A stretch of DNA of 37,625 nt, taken from positions 1 to 37,625 of the forward strand of contig JANPDJ010000005.1 of assembly GCA_031431395.1 (NCBI GenBank), read 5' to 3'. Source of the stretch: VGPE01 sp031431395 (GTDB lineage: Bacteria > Chloroflexota > Limnocylindria > Limnocylindrales > CSP1-4). The notes below the pieces were generated by a model. That model had not been told where the DNA came from, did no database searches, and worked only from the letters and a program-made list of their open reading frames with translations. The translations under genes and the position numbers were made by a program. Of this stretch, positions 7,518-15,941 are shown piece after piece (positions within the stretch are counted from its first letter, which is position 1; every line of letters starts with the position of its first letter).

Positions 7518-8995
7518 CCCTCGTCGGATCCCGGCATCCGCAGTTCGCTCCGGCCCGACGCCTGGTCGCCTTCATGTTGCTGGCGGCTTTGACGAGCGCC
7601 TGTGGTTCGTCGAGCCTGCCGGCTGCAACCGTGTACCGCGGTCCATCACCTGGGATTCCCACGTCCGTTCTGACGGCGCCGTCGACGGCCGGGCCGACGA
7701 CAGTCCCCCCGTCGGCGCTCATGGCTGTTCCGACGGCAGTCCCCAGTAGCGTCCCGACCGGGGCGTTGACGGCGACCGCGGTTGCATCGGCGACGCACGT
7801 GTCTGGCACGAGCGGCCCCACCGCCTCGGCGTCAGCCGGCCGGCCCGCAGCCAACTGCGCTGGACCACGACCGGCGCCCTCGCAGCCGCCAGTCATCACG
7901 CCCGCCCAGGGAGCAACCCCGCCGCCGATTGCCCTCCGTGACGTGGCATCCGGGCTGTCGGCACCGATCGGTTTGGCGAGTGCCCGCGACGGCTCCGGGA
8001 GGCTGTTCGTGATGGAGCAGGCAGGCCGCATCCGGATCCTGGACCGCTCGGGAACATTGCTCGAGGCACCGTTCCTGGACATTGCCCATGCGGTCAACTC
8101 GGGCGACGAACGCGGACTGCTCGGACTTGCATTCCATCCGGACTTCGCGTGCAACGGCCGCTTCTTCGTGGACTACACGGACCTGAACGGCGACACGGTG
8201 GTGGCCGAATACCGGGCTTCCGGGACGGACCCCGATCGCGCCCGCCCCGAACCCGTTGCGCAGCTTCTCCACATGACCCAGCCATACCCGAACCACAAGG
8301 GCGGCAACCTGGTGGTCGGACCGGACGGATACCTGTATGTCGGGATGGGCGACGGCGGCAGCGCCAACGACCCCCAGGGAAACGGCCAGCGACCCGATAC
8401 GCTGCTGGGCAAGCTCCTCCGGATCGACGTGGACCACGCCGCGGTCGGCACCGCCTACGGCATCCCGGCCGGGAACTGTGCCGGTTGCCCCGCCGGATTC
8501 CTCCCCGAGATCTTTGCCTACGGCCTCAGGAACCCGTGGCGCTTCAGCTTCGATCGCGCGACCGGGGACCTATGGATCGGCGACGTCGGACAGGACCGCT
8601 ACGAGGAGGTGGACCACGTGTCCTCAGCCTCGTCGAGCGGCGCCAACTTCGGCTGGTCCCGCATGGAGGCAGGCCACTGCCTCTCCGGCAAATCGTGCGA
8701 CCAGGTCGGCCTGACACTGCCGGTCGCGGAGTACCCCCACGCCGGCGACGATTGCTCGATCACCGGCGGCTACGTGTACCGGGGCGCGGCAGCACCCGTG
8801 CTGACCGGCTGGTACCTCTTCGCGGATTACTGCTCGGGTCGCATCCGTGCGCTGAGCGCGGCCGGGGACTCCCCGCCCGTGGTCGTCCTCGAGGGCGGCG
8901 GAAACATCGCGGCGTTCGGCGAGGACGAAGCCGGTGAGCTGTACGTCGCGGATCCGGGTCGGGGGATCGTCTCGCAGATCGTGGTCGCGCCGTAG
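7514..8995 (+). CDS. PQQ-dependent sugar dehydrogenase (GSDH-type) lipoprotein
   Basis: The 493-residue protein starts with a lipoprotein signal (hydrophobic LVAFMLLAALTSAC, lipid-accepting Cys30), so it should be anchored outside the membrane. Residues about 40-130 are a Pro/Thr/Ser/Ala-rich spacer. From about 135 a six-bladed beta-propeller of the glucose/sorbosone dehydrogenase family follows: MEQAGRIRILD, ERGLLGLAFHPDF with the conserved histidine, NHKGGNLVVGPDGYLYVGMG, LLGKLLRIDVD, and ending YVADPGRGIVSQIV. Relatives oxidise aldose sugars using PQQ. Many members have unknown substrates, and PQQ use is inferred. ATG 7514 overlaps the DUF72 stop by 4 nt, so translation is coupled to the MarR-DUF72 genes. 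Confidence 0.87.
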   Translation: MTLVGSRHPQFAPARRLVAFMLLAALTSACGSSSLPAATVYRGPSPGIPTSVLTAPSTAGPTTVPPSALMAVPTAVPSSVPTGALTATAVASATHVSGTSGPTASASAGRPAANCAGPRPAPSQPPVITPAQGATPPPIALRDVASGLSAPIGLASARDGSGRLFVMEQAGRIRILDRSGTLLEAPFLDIAHAVNSGDERGLLGLAFHPDFACNGRFFVDYTDLNGDTVVAEYRASGTDPDRARPEPVAQLLHMTQPYPNHKGGNLVVGPDGYLYVGMGDGGSANDPQGNGQRPDTLLGKLLRIDVDHAAVGTAYGIPAGNCAGCPAGFLPEIFAYGLRNPWRFSFDRATGDLWIGDVGQDRYEEVDHVSSASSSGANFGWSRMEAGHCLSGKSCDQVGLTLPVAEYPHAGDDCSITGGYVYRGAAAPVLTGWYLFADYCSGRIRALSAAGDSPPVVVLEGGGNIAAFGEDEAGELYVADPGRGIVSQIVVAP

Positions 8996-9049
8996 GGTTT
9001 CGCGGCTCGTTGCCGCGCCGACCGATACACAGAGTCGCGCGACCACGCG

Positions 9050-9146
9050 CGAGGAAGCCCCGGCATCGGCGCGCACGCACGAAGGCGCCGGCCGTTCGAC
9101 CCTTCTGGCGGGCTGCCCGAAAGCGACCACCAGGGCGGCTTCCTCG
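9050..9146. repeat. Long-range 10-bp inverted repeat in convergent gap
   Basis: CGAGGAAGCC (9050-9059) is perfectly complementary to GGCTTCCTCG (9137-9146), enclosing 77 nt. Together with the following palindromes it suggests a folded transcript or a decayed element, but nothing else identifies it. Confidence 0.35.
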
Positions 9147-9151
9147 TCACT

Positions 9152-9168
9152 CAGTCGTGGCACGACTG
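9152..9168. repeat. 17-bp palindrome, copy 1 of 3
   Basis: CAGTCGTGGCACGACTG is an 8-1-8 perfect inverted repeat. Its left flank is CACT and its right flank GGA. The reverse complement of copy 2 shares these flanks, so copies 1 and 2 are arranged as inverted copies of a longer motif, CACTCAGTCG...CGACTGG. Confidence 0.7.
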
Positions 9169-9266
9169 GAAGACGTCCGACTTTCGTTCGTCAGCAGGCC
9201 CGGAAGCTCCGTTCACGCACCGGGGACGCAGTGCCGACGGCCGCAGCGGCCTGCCTTGGTGCGTAC

Positions 9267-9283
9267 CAGTCGCGGCGCGACTG
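9267..9283. repeat. 17-bp palindrome, copy 2 of 3
   Basis: CAGTCGCGGCGCGACTG is an 8-1-8 perfect inverted repeat with two compensated changes relative to copy 1 (T to C in the left arm, A to G in the right). The symmetry, rather than the primary sequence, is kept. Its centre is 115 bp from that of copy 1. Confidence 0.7.
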
Positions 9284-9316
9284 AGTGACTGGGATTCGGG
9301 CGTCGAAGCGAGATTG

Positions 9317-9333
9317 CAGTCGTGCCACGACTG
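9317..9333. repeat. 17-bp palindrome, copy 3 of 3
   Basis: CAGTCGTGCCACGACTG is an 8-1-8 perfect inverted repeat that differs from copy 1 only in the central base. Its centre is 50 bp from that of copy 2. Confidence 0.7.
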
Positions 9334-9348
9334 CCCGGGGAAGTGCCA

Positions 9349-9375
9349 AGGAGCCGCCCGAACGGGGCGGCTCCT
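9349..9375. terminator. Terminator-like hairpin between convergent genes
   Basis: An 11-bp perfect stem (AGGAGCCGCCC with GGGCGGCTCCT) has a 5-nt loop. It lies 44 bp beyond the stop of the minus-strand SIMPL gene and at the end of the plus-strand gap. No T-run follows. Confidence 0.55.
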
Positions 9376-9418
9376 GCGGTCCTGATCATGCGGCCGGCGA
9401 TGCGGCCACTGTCTGGCA

Positions 9419-10183
9419 CTACCCGATGATGAACACCATCGTCACGACGATGTCGATCGCGGTGGTTCCCGGCTGGACCGGCGTCGAGGCCGAGTCCTTG
9501 CCTGCGGCTGGAGCGGCGTAGGCGATCGGATATGGGCTGGACGTGCTCAGCTCACTGATGGCGGACACACCGGTGATGCTCACGCCCGCGGCGGCCGCGA
9601 GCGCGTTTGCCTTGCTCCGCGCGTCCGCGACCGCGGCCGTGCGTGCCTGGGCCTCGGCGGCCGTCTGGTTCTCGACGCGGAACGACACGCCGTCGACGGA
9701 GGTCGCGCCGGCGGTGACGGCCGCATCGATCAGGTCACCCACAGTGCTGATGTTCCGGGCGGTGACTGCAACGATGTTGAGGACCTGGAACCCGGTCAGC
9801 TTGCCCTGACCGTTGTTGGAATAGTCGTACATGGGCTGGAGCGAGAGCGTGGAGGTCTGGATGTCCTTGTCGGCAACCCCGCCCTGCTTGATCGCCTCCA
9901 CGACTTTCGTCATCGCGGCGGCGGCTTCGCTCCGGGCCTGGGTGGCGGTGGGAGCCGTGACGTTGACGCCGAGCCGCAGGTCCGCCACGTCGGGCGTCAG
10001 GGTCACGCGGCCCATTCCACTGACGCTGATGGTGTGTTCAGAAGCCACGGGATCCGCGGCGAGCGTCGTGCGCGGTGAGAAATTCGGCGCGCCGGCCGAG
10101 GCGACGAAGAGCCCAACTGCGGCACCGACGGCCAGCCAGCGGAGGCCCGACCCGGGCAGGTGGATGACGGAACTCTTCGACAT
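9419..10183 (-). CDS. SIMPL-domain (DUF541) exported protein
   Basis: This 254-residue protein has an N-terminal signal or anchor sequence (basic start, hydrophobic LAVGAAVGLFVASAGA, likely cleavage after the AA of LAADP). A SIMPL/DUF541 domain follows: HTISVSGMGRVTLTPDVADL, TQARSEAAAAM, DIQTSTLSLQPMYDY, GFQVLNIVAVTARN, and the C-terminal ARTAAVADARSKANALAAAAG helix. DUF541 proteins (YggE-like, BP26-like) are exported oligomeric proteins, some linked to oxidative-stress tolerance; molecular function is not established. ATG 10183 has a strong GAGGTG 7 nt upstream (minus strand, 10196-10191). It is downstream of the FTR1 gene on the same strand, 146 bp away. Confidence 0.87.
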   Translation of the reverse strand: MSKSSVIHLPGSGLRWLAVGAAVGLFVASAGAPNFSPRTTLAADPVASEHTISVSGMGRVTLTPDVADLRLGVNVTAPTATQARSEAAAAMTKVVEAIKQGGVADKDIQTSTLSLQPMYDYSNNGQGKLTGFQVLNIVAVTARNISTVGDLIDAAVTAGATSVDGVSFRVENQTAAEAQARTAAVADARSKANALAAAAGVSITGVSAISELSTSSPYPIAYAAPAAGKDSASTPVQPGTTAIDIVVTMVFIIG

Positions 10184-10329
10184 GACGGATCACCTCGGGC
10201 GTGAAGGGCGACCGCGAGTGGGCCGCGACACCCCAGAGACGGCCGACTGCCTCCAGGAGTTCCGTCAATTCCCGGGCAAACGCGGGGCCGTCGCCCTGTC
10301 TGCGTCGTCGCGCCAGCCGGCACGGGGCA

Positions 10330-11244
10330 CTACGTTCGGGCCGCGGCGGGGCCGGATTGTGGACGACCGCGCGGCGCCGCTGGGCGCAGGTACAGCGCGA
10401 GGACGATCACGAGGTACGCGACCTGCACCACCAGGCGGATCGCCTCCGGCCGTGAGGTATAGCCGAGGAGGGCTGCCAGGAACTGCCCGACGCCCGTTTC
10501 GTGCGTGAGGACACCGCTGATATCGAACGCCGTCTGGGTCCCGAACGGGATCAGGCCGATCTCCGCGAATTCGTGGATCGCCCCACCCAGGAGGCCGGCG
10601 GCCAGGAAGACCAGCACGATGCCGGTCCAGCGGAAGAACGTGCCGAGGTTGACGCGGCGGCTGCCGCGGTAGAAGCCGTAGCCGAGGGCGGCCGCCATGG
10701 CGAGGCCCGACAGGGCACCCGGCAGGACCCCTGCCTCTGCGCCTCCGCCCGCCTGGCCCGCGGCCGTGACCTGGCCAACCAGGAAGATGGACGTCTCGAT
10801 GCCCTCGCGGATGACGGCCGTGAAGGCCAGCACTGCGAGACCCGCGGCCCCGCCCTCCGTGAGCACGCGCTCGAGGCGGGCATGGAGCTCGCCGCGAACA
10901 GCTGCCGACTGGCGGCGCATCCAGAACAGCATCCACGTGACGATGGACGCGGCGAGCAGCAAGGTGATGCCTTCGAAGACCTGCTCGTAGGGTTCCGGGA
11001 GCCCTCCCACCGTCAGGTACAGGATCACGCCGGCGATGGCGCTCACGATGATCGCCGCGAGGGTGCCGAGCCAGATGCGGGGGAACTGCGCCGCGTTCCC
11101 GGTCTTCGAGAGGTAGGCCATGATGATGCTCACGATGAGGGCCGCCTCGACCCCCTCGCGCAGGCCGGTGACCAGGCCACCGAAGAACGTTCCGAACTCC
11201 ACCGGGTTCATGCTCCTGCGCTGCGGCTCGACGGCGGGCGACAT
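10330..11244 (-). CDS. efeU: FTR1-family high-affinity iron permease
   Basis: The 304-residue, roughly seven-helix membrane protein carries both hallmark REGxE motifs: REGVE at residues 29-33 in the first helix and REGIE at 146-150 in the fourth. These glutamates form the iron path in Ftr1/EfeU, which import ferric iron produced by an extracellular oxidase. The usual EfeO (cupredoxin) and EfeB (heme peroxidase) partners are not next to it. I used ATG 11244; the internal ATG 11211 (NPVEFGTFF) has AGGAG only one base away, which is too close. A possible -10, TAGCAT, sits on the minus strand at 11277-11272. The symbol is by family; substrate specificity is inferred. Confidence 0.87.
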   Translation of the reverse strand: MSPAVEPQRRSMNPVEFGTFFGGLVTGLREGVEAALIVSIIMAYLSKTGNAAQFPRIWLGTLAAIIVSAIAGVILYLTVGGLPEPYEQVFEGITLLLAASIVTWMLFWMRRQSAAVRGELHARLERVLTEGGAAGLAVLAFTAVIREGIETSIFLVGQVTAAGQAGGGAEAGVLPGALSGLAMAAALGYGFYRGSRRVNLGTFFRWTGIVLVFLAAGLLGGAIHEFAEIGLIPFGTQTAFDISGVLTHETGVGQFLAALLGYTSRPEAIRLVVQVAYLVIVLALYLRPAAPRGRPQSGPAAART

Positions 11245-11368
11245 CTTGGGCGAGACGTTGCTGACGACGGGATGCTACCGTCCCACCGTCCGATAGACAA
11301 GCGCGCTTGCGTTCGGTGCGCAGGACCCCTTGCGTGGCTCGCTCTTCGACGATGACCTGGCCGCGCGA

Positions 11369-14047
11369 CTAGACGAAACGCGGGTCCGGCTTCTCAGGGT
11401 CCACGCCGAGTGCCCGGATGGCCTTCGCCGCCCGGCCGGCCGGAAAGCCACCCTGCCGGACGAGCGCCGACACGGTGGCCGCGGCGATCTGCGGCGGATC
11501 GATCTCGAAGAACGATCGCAGTGCTTCGCGCGTGTCGCTGCGCCCGAACCCGTCCGTGCCCAGCGGCGTGAACGCGGGCGGCAACCAGCGCGCCACCATC
11601 TCGGGCACGGCGCGCATCCAGTCCGTGGCGGCAACGATGGGACCGCCGTCGGGACCGAGGATCTGAGAGACGTAGGGGACGGCGGGCGTTTCGGCCGGAT
11701 GAAGCCGGTTCCAGCGCTCCACGGTCAGCGCCTCGGCGCGCAACTGCTGGAACGAGGGAGCGCTGTAGACCGTCGCAGCCACGCCCAGCTTCTCGGCGAG
11801 CAGCTCCTGTGCCGCGATCACCTGGGCCAGGATGGCACCCGAACCCACCAGCCGGGCGGCCATCGCCGTCTTTCCGAGATCGGGTGCGTCGCGCAACCGG
11901 TACAGGCCCTTGATGATCCCCTCCTCCACACCATCCGGCATGCGGGGCTGGGCCTGGTTCTCGTTGTAGAGGGTGACGTAGTAGAAGACGTCCTCGCCCT
12001 TGACGAACATCCGCTCGATCCCGCTTCGGACAATCGCGGCAAGCTCGTACGCGTAGGCCGGGTCGTACGCGAGGATGTTCGGGACGGTGGAAGCAAGCAC
12101 ATGCGAATGGCCGTCGTCGTGCTGCAGGCCTTCGCCGGCGAGCGTGGTCCGGCCGGCCGTGCCGCCCATCAGGAACCCGCGGCCGCGGGCATCGCCGAAC
12201 GCCCAGATCTGGTCGCCCGTGCGCTGGAACCCGAACATCGAGTAGAAGATGTAGAACGGCACCATGGTGAGGCCGTGCGTGGCATACGCAGTCCCGGCAG
12301 CCTGCAGGGACGCCATGGACCCGGCCTCCGTGATCCCCTCCTCGAGGACCTGGCCGTCCGTGGCTTCGCGGTAGGAGAGCACGAGTTCCGAATCCACCGG
12401 CTCGTACCTCTGGCCCAGCGCGGCGTAGATCCCCACCTCCTTGAACAGGGGATCCATGCCGAATGTGCGCGCCTCGTCCGGGATGATGGTCACAATCCGC
12501 CGGCCCAGGTCGGGGTCGCGCAGGAGGTTCCGGAGCAGCCTCGAGAAGACCATCGTCGTGCTCACGGCGATGTCGCTGCCGGCCTTGAACTCGTCCGTCA
12601 CTGATGCCTTCAATGGCCCGATGGGAGCGTTCCGGACAACGCGTCTCGGAAGAGGACCCCCCAGCGCGCGCCGGCGCTCCGTGATGTACTGGACCTCCTC
12701 GCTGTCGGGCCCGGGGTGGTAGTAGGGCGCCTCGTTGAGCCTTGCGTCCGGGATGGGCAGCTGGAGACGATCGCGGAAGACCCGCAGTTCCACTTCCGAG
12801 AGCTTCTTGGCCTGGTGGGTCATGTTGCGGCCTTCGACGCCCGTCCCCAGGGTCCAGCCCTTGATCGTCTTGGCCAGTACGACGCTGGGTGCGCCGGTGT
12901 AGCCCGTGGCGGCCCGGTAGGCCGCGAAGACCTTCCGATAGTCATGGCCGCCGCGACGCAGCCGCGCGAGGTCGTCATCGGAGAGGTGATCCACGAGCCG
13001 GCGCAGCCGCGGGTCCGGCCCGAAGAAGTGCTCGCGGATGTATGCGCCCCCGGCCACTGAGTACTTCTGCCAGGTGCCGTCGAGGGTGCTGTTCATCTTC
13101 TCGACGAGGACGCCGTCCACATCGCGGGCCAGCAGCTCGTCCCACTCACGGCCCCAGATCACCTTGATGACGTTCCACCCGGCGCCCCGGAACAGGCCCT
13201 CGAGCTCCTGGATGATCTTCCCGTTGCCGCGAACCGGCCCGTCCAGCCGCTGGAGATTGCAGTTGACGACGAACGTCAGGTTATCGAGGCCTTCGCGCGC
13301 TGCCAGCGACAGGGCCGCGATCGACTCGGGCTCGTCCATCTCACCGTCGCCCGGGAAGGCCCAGACCCGCGAGTTCGCGGTATCGGCCAGGCCGCGGTTC
13401 TGGAGATAGCGGTTGAACCGGGCCTGGTAGATGGCGCTGATGGGGCCCAGGCCCATCGATCCCGTGGGGAACTCCCAGAAGTCCGGCATCAGGCGCGCGT
13501 GCGGGTAGGACGACAGACCCAGGCCGCCGACCTCGCGGCGGAAATGATCCAGCTGGTCCGTTGTCAGGCGGCCCTCGAGAAAGGCCCGCGCATACATGCC
13601 GGGCGCCGCATGGCCCTGGTAGAAGATCTGGTCGCCGGCCTGATCGTTGTCCTTGCCGCGGAAGAAGTGGTTGAAGCCCACCTCGTACAGGGTGGCCGAG
13701 CTCGCGTACGTCGAGAGATGCCCGCCGATGCCTGGAGACGAACTGTTGGCCCGCAGGACCATGGCCATGGCGTTCCAGCGGATGATCCGGCGGATCCGCT
13801 GCTCCAACGCCTCGTCGCCCGGGAAATAGGGCTCCTGCTCCGGGCTGATCGTGTTGATGTACCGCGTCCGCGTGAGCGGGGGCAGACCGACGTCCAGCTG
13901 CCGCGCCCGCTTGAGCAGCTTGTACATGAGGAACCTGGCCCGGTTCTCGCCCTGTGCCTCGACGACGTCATCGAGCGAGTCGAGCCACTCCTGGGTCTCC
14001 GCCTCGTCGATATCGGGCAACTGGTGCTTGAATTCATCGACATACAT
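11369..14047 (-). CDS. aceE: Pyruvate dehydrogenase E1 component, homodimeric type
   Basis: The 892-residue protein has the full length of AceE (E. coli about 887). The thiamine diphosphate motif is GDGEMDEPES (about 233-242) followed by NCNLQRLDGPV (about 262-272). The N-terminal DEAETQEWLDSLDDVVE helix that docks AceE to E2 is present, as are KTIKGWTLG and the transketolase-like C-terminal halves with FYIFYSMFGFQR and GRTTLAGEGLQHDDGHS. It decarboxylates pyruvate and reductively acetylates the lipoyl group of E2 in the pyruvate dehydrogenase complex. No E2 (aceF) or E3 (lpd) gene is nearby, so these must be elsewhere. The gene follows DUF2255 by 60 nt with no promoter between, suggesting co-transcription. 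The only start evidence is the family N-terminus; the Shine-Dalgarno is weak. Confidence 0.95.
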   Translation of the reverse strand: MYVDEFKHQLPDIDEAETQEWLDSLDDVVEAQGENRARFLMYKLLKRARQLDVGLPPLTRTRYINTISPEQEPYFPGDEALEQRIRRIIRWNAMAMVLRANSSSPGIGGHLSTYASSATLYEVGFNHFFRGKDNDQAGDQIFYQGHAAPGMYARAFLEGRLTTDQLDHFRREVGGLGLSSYPHARLMPDFWEFPTGSMGLGPISAIYQARFNRYLQNRGLADTANSRVWAFPGDGEMDEPESIAALSLAAREGLDNLTFVVNCNLQRLDGPVRGNGKIIQELEGLFRGAGWNVIKVIWGREWDELLARDVDGVLVEKMNSTLDGTWQKYSVAGGAYIREHFFGPDPRLRRLVDHLSDDDLARLRRGGHDYRKVFAAYRAATGYTGAPSVVLAKTIKGWTLGTGVEGRNMTHQAKKLSEVELRVFRDRLQLPIPDARLNEAPYYHPGPDSEEVQYITERRRALGGPLPRRVVRNAPIGPLKASVTDEFKAGSDIAVSTTMVFSRLLRNLLRDPDLGRRIVTIIPDEARTFGMDPLFKEVGIYAALGQRYEPVDSELVLSYREATDGQVLEEGITEAGSMASLQAAGTAYATHGLTMVPFYIFYSMFGFQRTGDQIWAFGDARGRGFLMGGTAGRTTLAGEGLQHDDGHSHVLASTVPNILAYDPAYAYELAAIVRSGIERMFVKGEDVFYYVTLYNENQAQPRMPDGVEEGIIKGLYRLRDAPDLGKTAMAARLVGSGAILAQVIAAQELLAEKLGVAATVYSAPSFQQLRAEALTVERWNRLHPAETPAVPYVSQILGPDGGPIVAATDWMRAVPEMVARWLPPAFTPLGTDGFGRSDTREALRSFFEIDPPQIAAATVSALVRQGGFPAGRAAKAIRALGVDPEKPDPRFV

Positions 14048-14107
14048 GACGGGACCCCAGGACGCCGGATGGAGGTGCGGCCGCGACCTGCGCGCGCCGC
14101 GGGCCGG

Positions 14108-14620
14108 TCAGGCCGACTTGTGCGAATGCAGATCGACGTTCGCGTCGATTGCGCGTCCGGCGTCGAGCTCATCGGCATTCACGAGCTCCCCCTGGTCGGA
14201 CGACTCGTCCAGGTCCAGGAACGCCGGCGCCTGCAGCGATTCCTCGTCCGGGAACCGCGGGTCCAGGCGGAGGTTCGCAATGGTCGCCTCAGGCATGAGC
14301 ATCGGCGGGAGCCCGGACGTGCTGGTCCGGTACTTGCGCTTCAGCGCGGCGTCCACACGGGCAATCGACTCCGGGTCATTGACCGGCACGGCGCGGGCTT
14401 CGAGGCGCCGCCCGGCGTCATCGATGGTCACCTCTGGGGTGGCCAGCGCCTCACGGTACCAGCGGCCGCGCGCGCCGTTGACGGAGCGGACGAACACATC
14501 GCCGCTGTCCACGATGATCCAGACGATCGTGGAACGGATGCTCTTTTCGTCACGTACGGTCTCGATGCGTACCTCGAGGGCGCCATTGAGATCGTGCAGA
14601 TCCTGGGTCCGGTACGGCAT
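14108..14620 (-). CDS. DUF2255-family protein
   Basis: A 170-residue protein whose central part (about residues 20-90: EVRIETVRDEKSIRSTIVWI, VDSGDVFVRSVNGARGRWYR, IDDAGRRLEARAVPVND) matches DUF2255. This is a small beta-rich family distantly like pyridoxamine-phosphate-oxidase-type split barrels, with no known function. The acidic tail after about residue 100 (FPDEESLQAPAFLDLDESSD) looks disordered. ATG 14620 was preferred to the upstream in-frame GTG because a -10-like TACGCT lies exactly 6 nt before it, the leaderless arrangement seen at other genes here. It is upstream of aceE on the same strand and divergent from the nicotinamidase. Confidence 0.75.
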   Translation of the reverse strand: MPYRTQDLHDLNGALEVRIETVRDEKSIRSTIVWIIVDSGDVFVRSVNGARGRWYREALATPEVTIDDAGRRLEARAVPVNDPESIARVDAALKRKYRTSTSGLPPMLMPEATIANLRLDPRFPDEESLQAPAFLDLDESSDQGELVNADELDAGRAIDANVDLHSHKSA

Positions 14621-14626
14621 GGGTTT

Positions 14627-14632
14627 AGCGTA
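14627..14632 (-). promoter_or_regulatory. Leaderless -10 box for DUF2255-aceE
   Basis: TACGCT-AAACCC-ATG on the minus strand. The -10 ends 6 nt before the start codon, so transcription would begin at or next to the A of ATG. No -35 is evident. Confidence 0.55.
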
Positions 14633-14753
14633 TCCGATCGGCCCGCGGACGACCACCCCCCGGCAGCAGGAATGCCGCTGTTTCTCTCCATCCGCGAGCC
14701 GCGATCCGCAATCCCTGCGAATGAGGAAACGGGCTCCGCGCAGACGGTTGGGC

Positions 14754-14759
14754 TACTCT
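14754..14759 (+). promoter_or_regulatory. Leaderless -10 box for the nicotinamidase operon
   Basis: TACTCT-CGGGGC-ATG on the plus strand, with the same 6-nt spacing as the divergent promoter 120 bp away. There is no TTGACA-like -35 and no Shine-Dalgarno. Confidence 0.55.
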
Positions 14760-14765
14760 CGGGGC

Positions 14766-15368
14766 ATGCCCTTGTACGACACCTCAGGCGCGCTGATCGT
14801 CGTTGACGTCCAGAACGATTTTGCCGATCCGCGAGGCAGCCTCGCGGTACGGGGCGCCGCGGATGTCCTCGCGGTCGTCAACGAGCAGATCCGGCGGGCG
14901 CGCGAGGCGGGAGCGTTCGTCCTGTACACCCAGGACTGGCACCCGGAGCACACGCCGCATTTCGCTGTGGACGGCGGCACGTGGCCGGTCCATTGCGTCC
15001 GAGGCACCTGGGGGGCCGAGCTGCACCCGGACCTGGTGGTGGTAGGGCCCGTGGTCCGCAAGGGCTCCAACGGCGAGGATGGATACTCGGGCTTCGCCAT
15101 GCGCGACCCGGGGACCGGCGAGACCATCCCGACGGGACTCGAGCGTCTCCTGCGTGTCGCCGCGATCGAATCGGTCGCCGTGTGCGGCCTCGCGACGGAC
15201 TACTGCGTCATTGCAACCGTGCTCGACGCTCTCGCCCTTGGCTTTGGCACAACAGTCCTCACCGACGGGATCCGTGCTGTGGACCTCCAGCCCGGCGACG
15301 GCGATCGCGCGATCGATGCAGCCCGGGCAGCGGGCGCCCGGATCGAATCCGCGGTCCAGACCGCATGA
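14766..15368 (+). CDS. pncA: Nicotinamidase / isochorismatase-family hydrolase
   Basis: The 200-residue enzyme has the cysteine-hydrolase triad in order: D14 (IVVDVQNDF), K99 (VRKGSNGEDGYSGF) and C147 (GLATDYCV). The metal site typical of nicotinamidases rather than isochorismatases is also present (D57, H59 and H65 in TQDWHPEHTPHF). It should convert nicotinamide to nicotinate for NAD salvage. Its stop overlaps the ATG of the SRPBCC gene by 4 nt. The start is fixed by the leaderless -10 at 14754-14759 and by the family N-terminus (ALIVVDVQNDF at residue 9). Assignment as pncA rests on motifs; pyrazinamidase-like activity on related amides is possible. Confidence 0.9.
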   Translation: MPLYDTSGALIVVDVQNDFADPRGSLAVRGAADVLAVVNEQIRRAREAGAFVLYTQDWHPEHTPHFAVDGGTWPVHCVRGTWGAELHPDLVVVGPVVRKGSNGEDGYSGFAMRDPGTGETIPTGLERLLRVAAIESVAVCGLATDYCVIATVLDALALGFGTTVLTDGIRAVDLQPGDGDRAIDAARAAGARIESAVQTA

Positions 15369-15925
15369 CGCGCATCACGCGGCTGATCGCGGCCGGTGGG
15401 TTCGCGGGGCTGCTCGCGGTCGTGACGGACGTTGTGCTGCAGACCGTTCCACCGGACCGGCGGCCCTTCTCCCGCCCGGTGCGTTCGCGCGTGGAGATCG
15501 AAGCACCCATCGAGAGCGTCTGGGAGATCCTGGCCGACCTACCGGGACAGGTGCGCTGGATGCCCGAGATGAAGCGCGTCTCTGTCGTGACCCCTGGACC
15601 CGTCCGACAGGGGTCCGTCGGTGAGGCGACGGTGCGGATCTTCGGGATCGCCGTGAACGACCGGGTGACGATCACGACGTTCCGGCCGCCGACCTCCTTC
15701 GGGATCGAGCACGACGGGCTGTTCGGGGGCTACGGCCGCATCGAGCTTCGGCCTGGCCGCGATGCGGGCACCACGACCGTGGAGTGGGAAGAGCAACTCG
15801 TGCCGCCGTTGCTGCCGGCTCTCGGCTGGCTGATGGGCAGGCCCATGATCGCCTGGCTCTACCAGCGCGACCTCTTTCTGCTGCGCGACCTCGTCGAAGA
15901 CCAGCCCCGCGTGGCTTCCGGGTAG
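15365..15925 (+). CDS. SRPBCC-family (polyketide cyclase-like) protein with N-terminal membrane segment
   Basis: The 186-residue protein has a hydrophobic N-terminal stretch (residues about 5-22, LIAAGGFAGLLAVVTDVVLQ). A START/SRPBCC domain follows: SRVEIEAPIESVWEILADLP, then VRWMPEMKRVSVV, VTITTFRPPTSFGIEH and TTVEWEEQLVPP, with a long C-terminal helix. These helix-grip domains bind hydrophobic ligands or act as cyclases or hydrolases; the ligand is unknown. The ATG overlaps the nicotinamidase stop as ATGA, so translation is coupled, though no functional link is evident. Confidence 0.8.
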   Translation: MTRITRLIAAGGFAGLLAVVTDVVLQTVPPDRRPFSRPVRSRVEIEAPIESVWEILADLPGQVRWMPEMKRVSVVTPGPVRQGSVGEATVRIFGIAVNDRVTITTFRPPTSFGIEHDGLFGGYGRIELRPGRDAGTTTVEWEEQLVPPLLPALGWLMGRPMIAWLYQRDLFLLRDLVEDQPRVASG

Positions 15926-15941
15926 GCTTGGCAGGCACTGC

